From Nonomuraea ceibae (lineage in GTDB: Bacteria > Actinomycetota > Actinomycetes > Streptosporangiales > Streptosporangiaceae), in contig NZ_JAHKRO010000005.1 of assembly GCF_019396325.1 (NCBI RefSeq), positions 1 to 64,000 on the forward strand: a stretch of 64,000 nucleotides of DNA, given 5' to 3'. The number at the start of each line of letters is the position of its first letter. Position 1 is the stretch's first letter. This document shows, in pieces, positions 36,384 to 43,979 of this stretch. The notes under the pieces are model-generated. The model saw nothing but the letters and a program-made list of their open reading frames with translations. It was not told the origin of the DNA and searched no databases. Made by a program: the position numbers and the translations under genes.

Positions 36384-36408
36384 GTTTACAAAACGGGCGT
36401 AAGAACCC
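36384..36408 (-). promoter_or_regulatory. Upstream element of array copy 1 (diverged)
   Basis: On the minus strand it reads GGGTTCT-N8-GTTTTG-TAAAC. It is a diverged version of the GTTCC-N15-TGAC element found upstream of copies 2, 3 and 4 at a similar distance from the start codon. Confidence 0.4.
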
Positions 36409-36460
36409 TATCGCCACTCTCGTCACACGATAAGGGATCTTCTGGATTCCGTTCTAAATG

Positions 36461-36492
36461 CCGAAAGGCCCGGCGGATGCCGAGCCTTTCGG
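36461..36492 (-). terminator. Terminator of array copy 2
   Basis: A 14-bp stem with one mismatch (CCGAAAGGCCCGGC, loop GGAT) lies downstream of the gene ending at 36550. It is nearly identical to the terminators of copies 3 and 4. Confidence 0.8.
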
Positions 36493-36549
36493 GTGATGCA
36501 AGGGGTGAGTGCGGGGTTTGGACCCCCGCCCTCATGACTCTCTCAAGGC

Positions 36550-38061
36550 TTACTTGAGCGAGCCGGACCAGTTCTTCTCGGCCTGCGCGTAGACCGCACC
36601 GGTCTCGCCGTCGAAGTACGGCGAGGAGCTGTAGTCGTAGCGGTTGTTGCCGTCCTGGTCGTGGAACAGGCTGGTGACACCGTTGACGTAGCCCAGACGC
36701 TTCGCGTTGCTGTACTTGATGAGCCACGGAGCGCCGTTGGCACCCGGGGTCATGGCGCACTTCAGAGCGATGTGCTCCTCAGCCTTGTACGCAGCGGAGG
36801 CGTAGGTCTTGCCGGAGGTGGCGCCGTAGCACCACTTCGGCGTGACACCCGTGTAGGCCTTGTGGCCGTCGGGGTGGGCGTCCGCCGGGTAACCGAAGAC
36901 GAACACCTTGGAACCGGTCTTCTGGTTCCAGGCGATGCCCTGGCCACCGACGTTGTCACCGAGCCGACCGACGTCCTTGAGGAAGCCCTCAACGATGAAG
37001 AAGTCGGTGCGGAGGTACTTGGTGTCCTTGGCCGGCTTGTACCACGCCTGCACGTAGTAGTGCGTGATGAGGTAGTTGCCGCCCGAGGCGTCCTTCCACT
37101 TCTTGCCCTTGCCGTTGTAGGCCTGCCACTCGGCCTTGGTCACCATCTCGGTGATGGGCTCACCGAACTTGTAACCGTTGCCCTTGCCGACCTTGGCCGC
37201 CTTGTAGGCGTCCTCGGTGACTTCGACCTTCTCGACGACAGCGCCGGGGTAGTCCGGGCCGACCTTCTCGGCAGCGGTGCCGGGGTCGATGTCGTAGTAG
37301 TCGGTCTTGGCGGGGTCGAGCTTGCCCTTCTCGTACTCTTCCTTCGAGACCTCGACGGTCTTGAAGTCCTTCACGCCCTGGTACTTGTCCCAGTCGGACT
37401 TGGAGACCTGCTTGGCCTGGCCCCCACCGATCTGGATACCGTTGTAGACGGTCACGAACGCGTAGTCGCGGTCGTTGTCCTCGTACACGGCGTAGTCGTA
37501 GTGCGTGTAGGCGGTCTTACCAACGTAGATGCCGTAAGGCGTCTTGCCCTGGTAGTAGCCCGGCACGAAGACCCAGTTGTCCATGACGGAGGCGTTCTTG
37601 CCCTCGTCGTAGACGCAGTGACCGGCGGTCGCGACCAGGTTCTTGTACTTGCCCTGGATCGAGGTCGCGGAGCACCACTTGAGGTCGCCCTCGGAGTCCA
37701 CGAAGAACACCTTGCCGATGGTCTTCGGCAGGTTGATGTTCTTGGTCTTGGAGGCGACCTTCTTCTCCTCGCCGATCGGCGCAACCGTCGTCGCCTTGGT
37801 GTCGGGCGAATAGCCGCCGCTCACCTTGAGCTTCGAGGTCGCCTTGTTCTCCCAGGTGTAGGGAGTCGCCTTGGCGAGGTTGTTGGTGTGCTCGTTGGCG
37901 GCCAGCCAGAACTGGGCCACCTCGATGGCGGCCGGGGCGTCCTTGGCCATCGTGTCGTACGCCCAGTCGGGCGCAGCGGCAGTGGCGGAACCGGCGAGGC
38001 CGGCGGCCAGCAGACCGGTGGCCAGAACGGCGCCACCGGCGGGGAGGAGGATGCGCTTCAC
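36550..38061 (-). CDS. Secreted trypsin-like pseudoprotease, array copy 2 (Ser to Asn)
   Basis: This 503-residue exported protein starts at GTG 38061 (AAGGAG, spacing 6). The signal peptide ends SATA-AA near residue 28. His148 (VATAGHC) and Asp199 (DNDRDYAFVTV) of the triad are present, as are Cys130/149 and Cys411/435. The nucleophile position is Asn442 in PGANGAPW, and the second motif Gly is also Ala. Residues ~220-355 form the insertion shared with copies 1 and 3 (GPDYPGAVVEKVEV, KVGKGNGYKFGEP). A DQDGNNRYD loop (468-476) fits a calcium-binding pattern. The Lys/Tyr-rich composition is unlike its neighbours. Confidence 0.87.
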   Translation of the reverse strand: MKRILLPAGGAVLATGLLAAGLAGSATAAAPDWAYDTMAKDAPAAIEVAQFWLAANEHTNNLAKATPYTWENKATSKLKVSGGYSPDTKATTVAPIGEEKKVASKTKNINLPKTIGKVFFVDSEGDLKWCSATSIQGKYKNLVATAGHCVYDEGKNASVMDNWVFVPGYYQGKTPYGIYVGKTAYTHYDYAVYEDNDRDYAFVTVYNGIQIGGGQAKQVSKSDWDKYQGVKDFKTVEVSKEEYEKGKLDPAKTDYYDIDPGTAAEKVGPDYPGAVVEKVEVTEDAYKAAKVGKGNGYKFGEPITEMVTKAEWQAYNGKGKKWKDASGGNYLITHYYVQAWYKPAKDTKYLRTDFFIVEGFLKDVGRLGDNVGGQGIAWNQKTGSKVFVFGYPADAHPDGHKAYTGVTPKWCYGATSGKTYASAAYKAEEHIALKCAMTPGANGAPWLIKYSNAKRLGYVNGVTSLFHDQDGNNRYDYSSSPYFDGETGAVYAQAEKNWSGSLK

Positions 38062-38099
38062 TTTTAACTCCTTGCGCTGTCGTGGAACGCCTCTTGCGT

Positions 38100-38133
38100 C
38101 CCATGCGTCAGTAAAGGGATAGCCAGGAACATA
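38100..38133 (-). promoter_or_regulatory. Conserved upstream element of array copy 2
   Basis: This 34-bp block is identical at 33 of 34 positions to the block upstream of copy 3 (40055-40088). On the minus strand it contains GTTCC-N15-TGAC. It lies about 40 bases before the GTG start and probably includes the promoter. Confidence 0.65.
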
Positions 38134-38337
38134 CAGTGTCGATCTTGGGAACCGGTAGCTGATCTGACAGGAAAAGATGGGACATGGCGGGCGTGACCGT
38201 TCTGTGATGTTTGAACGAGCGTGCCGGATCATCTGGGCAAAGGCCGTCTACGGCGCATAACCGCAGATCACTTGCCGTGCGATACTGGCGTGACAGCCGG
38301 GCCTCCGGTGTCGCCGCCGATCCCTCCCCTGGGGCGA

Positions 38338-38353
38338 TGTGGCGCACATCACA
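38338..38353. promoter_or_regulatory. CRP-like palindrome upstream of array copy 2
   Basis: TGTGG-CGCACA-TCACA has one mismatch to TGTGA-N6-TCACA. It is centred ~284 bases before the start codon, and its spacer resembles those of the sites before copies 3 and 4. Confidence 0.5.
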
Positions 38354-38418
38354 CTGCTTCGATGGCACCGTCTGAGGCTCCCGTGCGTCCAAACGCCCAA
38401 CACTTTCCCGCCGGAATG

Positions 38419-38450
38419 CCGAAGGGCCCGGCGGATGCCGGGCCCTTCGG
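38419..38450 (-). terminator. Terminator of array copy 3
   Basis: A perfect 14-bp stem (CCGAAGGGCCCGGC, loop GGAT) lies 35 bases beyond the copy 3 stop. The sequence is shared with the copy 2 and copy 4 terminators. Confidence 0.85.
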
Positions 38451-38484
38451 GTCAAACAGTGTCGAACAGTGACGAGCTGACTAC

Positions 38485-40014
38485 TTAGACGACCTTGCCG
38501 GACCAGGAGTTGGCCGCGGCCTTGTAGATGGACGCCGTCTCACCGTCGAAGTACGGCGAGGAGATGTAGTCGACGCGGTTGTTGCCGTCCTGGTCGTTGA
38601 AGGTGCTGGTGACACCGTTCACGTAACCGAGACGCTTGCTGTTCTTGTAGTTGTAGAGCCAGGGGCCACCGTCGGCGCCCTCGGTCATCGCGCACTTGAG
38701 CGCGACGTGCTCTTCGATCTTCTTGGCCGCGGAACCCACCAGCTTCTTGGTGGTCTTGCCGTAGCACCACTTCGGCGTGATGCCGGTGTAGTTCTTGTGG
38801 CCGTCAGGGTGCGCGGAGGCCGGGTAGCCGAACACGCGCACGTACTTGCCGGTGGGCTGGTTCCAGGCGAAGCCCTGGCCGCCCACGACGTCACCGAGGC
38901 GGCCGGCGTCCTTGACGTAGCCCTCGATGATCGTGAAGACGGTCTTGTAGAACTTCGTGTCCGAACCCGGCTTGTACCACTGCTGCACGTAGTAGTGCGT
39001 GATGGTCCAGTTGCCGCGAGCGTCCTGCTTCACGGTCGCCGGGTACTTCTCGGCGTTCTGCTCCTGCTTCTTCTTGTAAGCAGCCGCCTCGGAGTCGGTC
39101 ACGATGTCGGTGACCGGCTCGCCGAACTTGAAGCCGTTGCCCTTGCCGACGCGGGCGTCCTTGTACTTGTCGGCGCTGACTTCGACCTTGGCGACCTGGG
39201 CGCCGGGGTAGTCGGGACCGGTGGGCTCAGCCTTGCTGCCACGCTTCACCCAGCAGGCGACCGTGGAGGTGGGGTCGAGCTTGCACTGCCGGAACTCGGC
39301 CCGGCTGATCTCGACGTCCTTGGCCTCCTTGATGCCCTGGTGCTTCTCGAACTCGGACTTCGAGACCTGCTTGGCCTTGCCACCACCCAGGTACACGCCG
39401 TTGTAGACGGTCACGAACGCGTAGTCGCGGTCGTAGTCCTCGTAGACGGCGAAGTCGTAGTGGGTGAAGGCCTGCTTGCCGACGTAGATGCCGTACGGCG
39501 TCTTGCCCTGGTAGTAACCCGGGACGAAGACCCACTTGTCCATCGTGTCGGCGTTGTTGGCCGTGTCGTACACGCAGTGACCGGCCGTGGCGACCAGGTT
39601 GCGGTACTTGGACTGGATAGAAGTGGCGGAGCACCACTTCTTCTCGCCCTTCTTGTTGACGAAGAACACCTTGCCGATGGTCTTCGGCATGTTGACGTTC
39701 TGGGACTTCGAGGAGCTCTTCTTCTCCTCGCCGATCGGCGCGGCCGAGCCGGGCTTGGTGTCGGCGCTGTAGCCGCCGGCGGTCTTCAGCTTGGCGACGT
39801 CGGCGTTGTCCCAGACGTTGGACTGGGTAGCGGCCTTGAGGGCAGCGTTGTTGTTGTCCGCCCAGAAGTCCGCGATGGCCTTGGCGTTGGCAGCGCTCGT
39901 CGCCATCGGGTCCTTGGCGATGTCGCTCTTGGCCGTCGCCGAGCCGGCGAGGCCGGCAGCGAGAAGGCCGGTGGCGAGGACGGCGCCGCCGGCGGGGATG
40001 AGGATGCGCTTCAA
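38485..40014 (-). CDS. Secreted trypsin-like pseudoprotease, array copy 3 (Ser to Asp)
   Basis: This 509-residue exported protein starts at TTG 40014, supported by AAGGAG upstream and by the MKRILIPAGGAVLATGLLAA signal peptide shared with copy 2. His146 and Asp197 (DYDRDYAFVTV) are present. The nucleophile position is Asp448 (EGADGGPW). Disulfide cysteines are conserved (128/147, 417/441), and two extra cysteines (244 and 254) lie in the insertion (about 218-365). The DQDGNNRVD loop is present. The N-terminal ~110-residue propeptide-like region aligns with copies 2 and 4. It has its own promoter and terminator. Confidence 0.87.
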   Translation of the reverse strand: MKRILIPAGGAVLATGLLAAGLAGSATAKSDIAKDPMATSAANAKAIADFWADNNNAALKAATQSNVWDNADVAKLKTAGGYSADTKPGSAAPIGEEKKSSSKSQNVNMPKTIGKVFFVNKKGEKKWCSATSIQSKYRNLVATAGHCVYDTANNADTMDKWVFVPGYYQGKTPYGIYVGKQAFTHYDFAVYEDYDRDYAFVTVYNGVYLGGGKAKQVSKSEFEKHQGIKEAKDVEISRAEFRQCKLDPTSTVACWVKRGSKAEPTGPDYPGAQVAKVEVSADKYKDARVGKGNGFKFGEPVTDIVTDSEAAAYKKKQEQNAEKYPATVKQDARGNWTITHYYVQQWYKPGSDTKFYKTVFTIIEGYVKDAGRLGDVVGGQGFAWNQPTGKYVRVFGYPASAHPDGHKNYTGITPKWCYGKTTKKLVGSAAKKIEEHVALKCAMTEGADGGPWLYNYKNSKRLGYVNGVTSTFNDQDGNNRVDYISSPYFDGETASIYKAAANSWSGKVV

Positions 40015-40054
40015 GGGAACTGCTCCTTGGTCTGTCGTGGGCCGCAACGTGCGA

Positions 40055-40088
40055 CCCATGCGTCAGTAAAGGGATAGCAAGGAACATA
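40055..40088 (-). promoter_or_regulatory. Conserved upstream element of array copy 3
   Basis: A 34-bp block that differs from the copy 2 block by a single base and contains GTTCC-N15-TGAC on the minus strand, about 41 bases before the TTG start. Confidence 0.65.
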
Positions 40089-40283
40089 GCGCGGTGATCT
40101 CCGCAGGTGAAAGCCGAAATGACCCGACCGGTTGGGGCCCCGACTCGCGTTACCATTCCGTTACCAGTCAAGGTCGAATGCGGCGAGTGATCGATTGGAT
40201 GCGTTTTTGCAGGGCATGGCGGGGTTGTGGCAGATGGTGCCGAAGTTCCGTTAACGGGCATGTGCATAGGGTGGCCAGTCAAA

Positions 40284-40299
40284 TGTGACTCAGATCACA
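40284..40299. promoter_or_regulatory. CRP-type palindrome upstream of array copy 3
   Basis: TGTGA-CTCAGA-TCACA is a perfect match to the TGTGA-N6-TCACA consensus, centred ~277 bases before the copy 3 start. Confidence 0.65.
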
Positions 40300-41472
40300 G
40301 GAACCGGATTGGCGTGTGCTCCGTCTAATTCGCTCTGATCTTCACAGGGAACGTTCAGGTTCGGGTTTCGGGATCGGGGATACGTGACGGTTTGTCCGTT
40401 TGGGGGTGGCGGCTTTCCCTTCCGTTCCGGGCGTTCGGGGGTGCGGGTGAGGCGGAGACGGTGGGTGCCGGTGGCGGATCTCGTGCACCGGCCGCGGGTG
40501 CCGTGGTTTCGTGGCCGCCGTCGCGACGAGCGCTGTCTCGGATCGGGCTGCATTCGGCTGCTGAGGGGTCGCTCGGGCCGAGCATGGGGGCTGATCACGC
40601 TCTTGGCCTCGTGCAGCGGGGTTGTGAGCCTCCGGTACCGGCCAGACCCGGCGGCTGCGTCGGCCTTCACTTGGACGACTCCGCGCTGGAGGTACTGCCC
40701 GTGCAACTCGGCCCGGAGTCGTACGGTCGGCCCATGCGTACGCCTCGAGCGCGCTTTGGCGGCCATCCAGGGCAGGGAATAGGCGGTTCGGGACGCGCTT
40801 GCTCGTGTGCTGGAGGCTCTGGGAGCTCGGCCTGGTGACGCCGCGGCCATCAGCGGTGGCCCTGGTGATCCGCTGGGGTCTGCTGGGGGAGTACGTCAAT
40901 GCGGGCGGCTGCTCGGCGACGCGGCCGATGCAACGGGCAGTGGTGGGCCGATCTTCCAGTCGCAGCTGGACCGTTAGGCGCGATGGAAGTCCTGCATGGG
41001 GCGGCCGGGACGGGTCGGAGCCCACGGGGCGTCCGGCTAAGGCGCCGTCTCTCCTCCACTCCGCCCCCCGGTCGAGCAGGGGAGGGGGAACACCCTGCGA
41101 GGCCGGCGGGACCACACCCGGGGAGCCGGTATGCGCGGTGGCGCTTGGTGGAGTGCTTGCCGGCCTATGGGCTGCCCATAGGGCCTGACAGCCACTCGGG
41201 TGGCACGACGCTGCCTGGCTTGCGAGGCGCGGTGGTCGTGGCCTCACTCAGGAATGTGGGGTGTTCCGCTCCGGCTGCCTGGTCACGGTGGCGGTCGCCG
41301 CCGTCCATGGCCAGACGGCCCACGTGGGGGCGGGGTGCGCGAGGGGCGGAGCCCCTCGTCCGGGGCGGAGCCCCCAGGAGCACTGCCCGAGCAGGGCGCG
41401 GCGCGGAGCGCCTGATGGGCGAGGACCATGCGGCCGTAGGGCGACGTACCAAGAAGAGGGAGGCCGGGAATG
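40300..41472. other. 1.2-kb region without supportable genes inside the array
   Basis: Open frames on both strands here are Arg/Pro/Ser-rich, lack ribosome-binding sites and resemble no family. No trypsin-like motif is visible either. It lies between the upstream region of copy 3 and the terminator of copy 4. It holds a small inverted-repeat cluster (41340-41374). It is probably decayed sequence from an earlier insertion or gene copy. Confidence 0.55.
41340..41374. repeat. Two tandem GGGGCGGAGCCCC palindromes
   Basis: CGAGGGGC-GGA-GCCCCTCG (41340-41358) is followed at once by GGGGC-GGA-GCCCC (41362-41374). Short palindromes of this type recur in GC-rich actinobacterial intergenic DNA. No specific role is evident. 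Confidence 0.6.
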
Positions 41473-41507
41473 CCGAAAGGCCCGGCCGTGAGGGCCGGGC
41501 CTTTCGG
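41473..41507 (-). terminator. Terminator of array copy 4
   Basis: A perfect 15-bp stem (CCGAAAGGCCCGGCC) with a five-base loop, nine bases beyond the copy 4 stop. It is related in sequence to the copy 2 and 3 terminators. Confidence 0.85.
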
Positions 41508-41516
41508 GGAGGGGGC

Positions 41517-42677
41517 TTACTTGTACAGCTCGCCGTTGCGGCCGACGATCTTGCCGGACCACTTGTTCTTGGCCTCGTTGTAGATCGAAGCCGTCTCACC
41601 GTCGAAGTACGGCGAGGTGATGTAGTCGATGCGGTCGTTGGCGTCCTGGTCGGCGAAGGTGCTGGTGACACCGTTCACGTAGCCGAGGCGCTTGCCGTTG
41701 TTGTACTGCGACAGCCAGGGGCCGCCGTCGTAACCGGGGGTCACGGCGCACTTGAGGCCGATGTGCTCGTCGATCTTGAGCCAGGAGGCGCCGACCGTCT
41801 TGGAGGTGGTCTTGCCGTAGCAGTGCTTCGGCGTCACACCGCTGTACGGCTTGTCGCCGTCGGGGTGCGGGGCGGAGGGGTAGCCGAAGGTGCGGACGGT
41901 GCGGTTCGGCGGCTGGTTCCACGCGACGCCCTGGCCGCCGACGTTGTCGCCGAGGCGGCCGGCGTCCTTGGACAGCAGGATGTAGTGGTGGCCGCCCCAG
42001 GAGCGCTTCGGCCCGCTGAACCGGTTGTACTCCGACTTGCTGACCCGCTTGGCGCCCTCGAACTGGATGCCGTTGTAGACGGTGACGAACGCGTAGTCGC
42101 GGTCGTAGTCCTCGTACACGCCGAAGTCGTAGTGGGTGTACGCGGTCTTGCCGACGTAGATGCCCCACGGCGCCTTGCCCTGGTAGTAGCCGGGGACGAA
42201 GACCCAGTAGTCCATCGTGTCGCGGTTGGCGTCGGTGTCGTACACGCAGTGGCCGGCGGTGGCGACCAGGTTGCGGTAGTTCGACTGGATCGACGTGGCG
42301 GAGCACCAGCGGAACTTGCCGCTGCCGTCGACGAAGAAGACCTTGCCGATGGTCTTGGGCAGGTTCACGTTGGAGGAGCTGCCGCCGCCTCCGTTGCTCG
42401 TGGGGGCGACGCTGGCGGGACGGCCGTCAGGGTTGTAACCGCCGGTGGAGACGACCTTGCGGACCTGCTTGGAGTCCCACGTGTAGGCGGTCGCGCGGCG
42501 GAGGGCGGCACCGTTCGAGGCAAGCCAGAAGGACGCGACGGAGGCCGCCTGACTCGTGTTCCTGGCCATGGGGTCGATCGCCACGTCGGCGCTGGCCCCT
42601 GCGGTGCCGGTGAGGCCGGTCGCCAGCAGGCCGGTGGCCAGAGCGGCGCCGCCGACGGGGAGAAGGATTCGCTTCAA
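41517..42677 (-). CDS. Secreted trypsin-like pseudoprotease, array copy 4 (Ser to Asp, no insertion)
   Basis: This 386-residue exported protein starts at TTG 42677 (GGAG, spacing 5). The MKRILLPVGGAALATGLLATGL signal peptide is like those of copies 2 and 3. His143, Asp194 and both Cys pairs (125/144, 286/310) are present. The nucleophile position is Asp317 (PGYDGGPW). It lacks the ~130-residue insertion of copies 1-3, so it is closest in layout to the active copy 5 and may represent the form before the insertion was gained. DQDANDRID (343-351) replaces the loop seen as NRDAKGEFD in copy 5. Confidence 0.87.
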   Translation of the reverse strand: MKRILLPVGGAALATGLLATGLTGTAGASADVAIDPMARNTSQAASVASFWLASNGAALRRATAYTWDSKQVRKVVSTGGYNPDGRPASVAPTSNGGGGSSSNVNLPKTIGKVFFVDGSGKFRWCSATSIQSNYRNLVATAGHCVYDTDANRDTMDYWVFVPGYYQGKAPWGIYVGKTAYTHYDFGVYEDYDRDYAFVTVYNGIQFEGAKRVSKSEYNRFSGPKRSWGGHHYILLSKDAGRLGDNVGGQGVAWNQPPNRTVRTFGYPSAPHPDGDKPYSGVTPKHCYGKTTSKTVGASWLKIDEHIGLKCAVTPGYDGGPWLSQYNNGKRLGYVNGVTSTFADQDANDRIDYITSPYFDGETASIYNEAKNKWSGKIVGRNGELYK

Positions 42678-42730
42678 GGTAACTCCAGGCTTTCCCTTAC
42701 GCTGACGCGGCGCCTTCGTGCGCTTTGATT

Positions 42731-42758
42731 GTCAGCAAACGGACAGTCCGGAACCGTA
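42731..42758 (-). promoter_or_regulatory. Conserved upstream element of array copy 4
   Basis: It is a diverged version of the copy 2/3 block that keeps GGTTCC-N15-TGAC on the minus strand, about 54 bases before the TTG start. Confidence 0.5.
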
Positions 42759-42875
42759 CAGGGCCAACCCGGGCCATGCGGGCGGAAAGAAGATCAGGTA
42801 AACCTCTGAATGGTTGCCGTGATCGTACCGAGATCCAGGTATGAGCTGATCACCCCCCGTTACTGGGGAGTTGCA

Positions 42876-42891
42876 TATGACTTACATCACA
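42876..42891. promoter_or_regulatory. CRP-like site upstream of array copy 4
   Basis: TATGA-CTTACA-TCACA has one mismatch to TGTGA-N6-TCACA. It is centred ~206 bases before the copy 4 start and overlaps the stop codon of copy 5. Confidence 0.45.
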
Positions 42892-43979
42892 TTTGACAGG
42901 ATCTTCTGTGCGGCGGCGTGGCGGTAGACGTCGCCGGTCACGGCTCCGAAGTACGGGGACGACACCGCGTCGAACTCACCCTTGGCGTCACGGTTCCAGG
43001 TGAGGCTGTTGACTCCGACGAGGTTGCCGAGCTTCCTCGCGGACTGCCAGTCGACGAGCCAGGGGCCGCCGCTGGCGCCCTTGCTGAAGTTGCAGGGGGC
43101 GAGCTGGACGCCGAAGTTCAGCTCCAGGCTGGGGGCGACGGCCTTGCGGGTGCTGCCGACGCAGGTCTGAAGTGTCGTGCCGTTGAACGGGCGGGTGCCG
43201 TCGGGCTGCGGGCCGGCGGGGTACCCGAAGGCGTCGACCCGCGACACGGGCGCCTTCTTGCCCAGCTCCAGGCCCTGGCCGCCGACGTTCTCCTGTAGCC
43301 GTCCGACATCCTTGGCGACGTACTTGGCGCCCTGCTTCTCCCAGGTGAAGCCCCGGTGAACGGTGACGAACGCGTAGTCGTAGTCGTAGTCGTTCTTGCC
43401 GACCCAGTCCTCGTGGATGCTGATCGAGGAGCCCACGTAGATGCCGTCGGGCATCTCGCCGCTGTTGGTGGGGTTCGGGACGAAGATCCAGTAATCGGCG
43501 GCCTTGCCCTGTCGAGGGTCGTAGGCGCAGTGCGCGGCGGTGGCGACCACGCTGAGGTTCCTGGCGGCGACGGAGCTGGCCGAGCACCAGTACTCCTTGT
43601 CGCCGAAGCGGAAGAAGACCTTGCCCATGGTCTTGGCCGCGCCCTGCTTGGGGGCGACGGGGGCGACGTTCTGGGTGCCCTGCGCCTTCCGGAGGGCGGC
43701 GATGGCCTGGTTCGACACGCTCACGGCGCCGCTCGACGAGGCGGGCGCGGCCTCGGAGGCGGGCGCGGCGGGACTGTAGCTGTCGGCGTCCTTGAGCTTG
43801 TCCGGCTTCCAGTAGTCGGCGACCTTCTGCACGTCCGCCTTGGTCCTGGCCAGCGTGACGGTCTGCACCTTGCTGGCCGACGCGGCCTGGGCGGCGGGCG
43901 CGACCCCGGTGAGGGCAGGCAGCGTCAGCAGCACGCCGCTGAGCGCGGCGGCCGCCAGATGCCTGGCCCGGGGGATCAT
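42882..43979 (-). CDS. Secreted trypsin-like serine protease, array copy 5 (intact triad)
   Basis: This 365-residue exported protein starts at ATG 43979 (GAAAGG upstream), with a signal peptide ending near AQA-AS (residue 32). The canonical triad is complete: His150 in VATAAHC, Asp201 in DYDYDYAFVTV, Ser303 in KGASGGPWLVD. Cys132/151 and Cys273/296 match the array disulfides. A ~75-residue propeptide-like, Ala/Ser-rich segment precedes the domain. It has neither the insertion nor the DxDxN loop of its paralogues. It is the probable active ancestor-like member, and substrate specificity cannot be read. Confidence 0.9.
   Translation of the reverse strand: MIPRARHLAAAALSGVLLTLPALTGVAPAAQAASASKVQTVTLARTKADVQKVADYWKPDKLKDADSYSPAAPASEAAPASSSGAVSVSNQAIAALRKAQGTQNVAPVAPKQGAAKTMGKVFFRFGDKEYWCSASSVAARNLSVVATAAHCAYDPRQGKAADYWIFVPNPTNSGEMPDGIYVGSSISIHEDWVGKNDYDYDYAFVTVHRGFTWEKQGAKYVAKDVGRLQENVGGQGLELGKKAPVSRVDAFGYPAGPQPDGTRPFNGTTLQTCVGSTRKAVAPSLELNFGVQLAPCNFSKGASGGPWLVDWQSARKLGNLVGVNSLTWNRDAKGEFDAVSSPYFGAVTGDVYRHAAAQKILSNVM

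Noticed and set aside
40342..41247. 301-codon minus-strand frame inside the array
   Set aside because: No ribosome-binding site, Arg/Pro/Ser/His-rich low-complexity product and no family resemblance. Treated as non-coding.
42852..42866. CCCC...GGGG inverted repeat after copy 5 as its terminator
   Set aside because: The stem is only four G-C pairs without a U-run, too weak to call.
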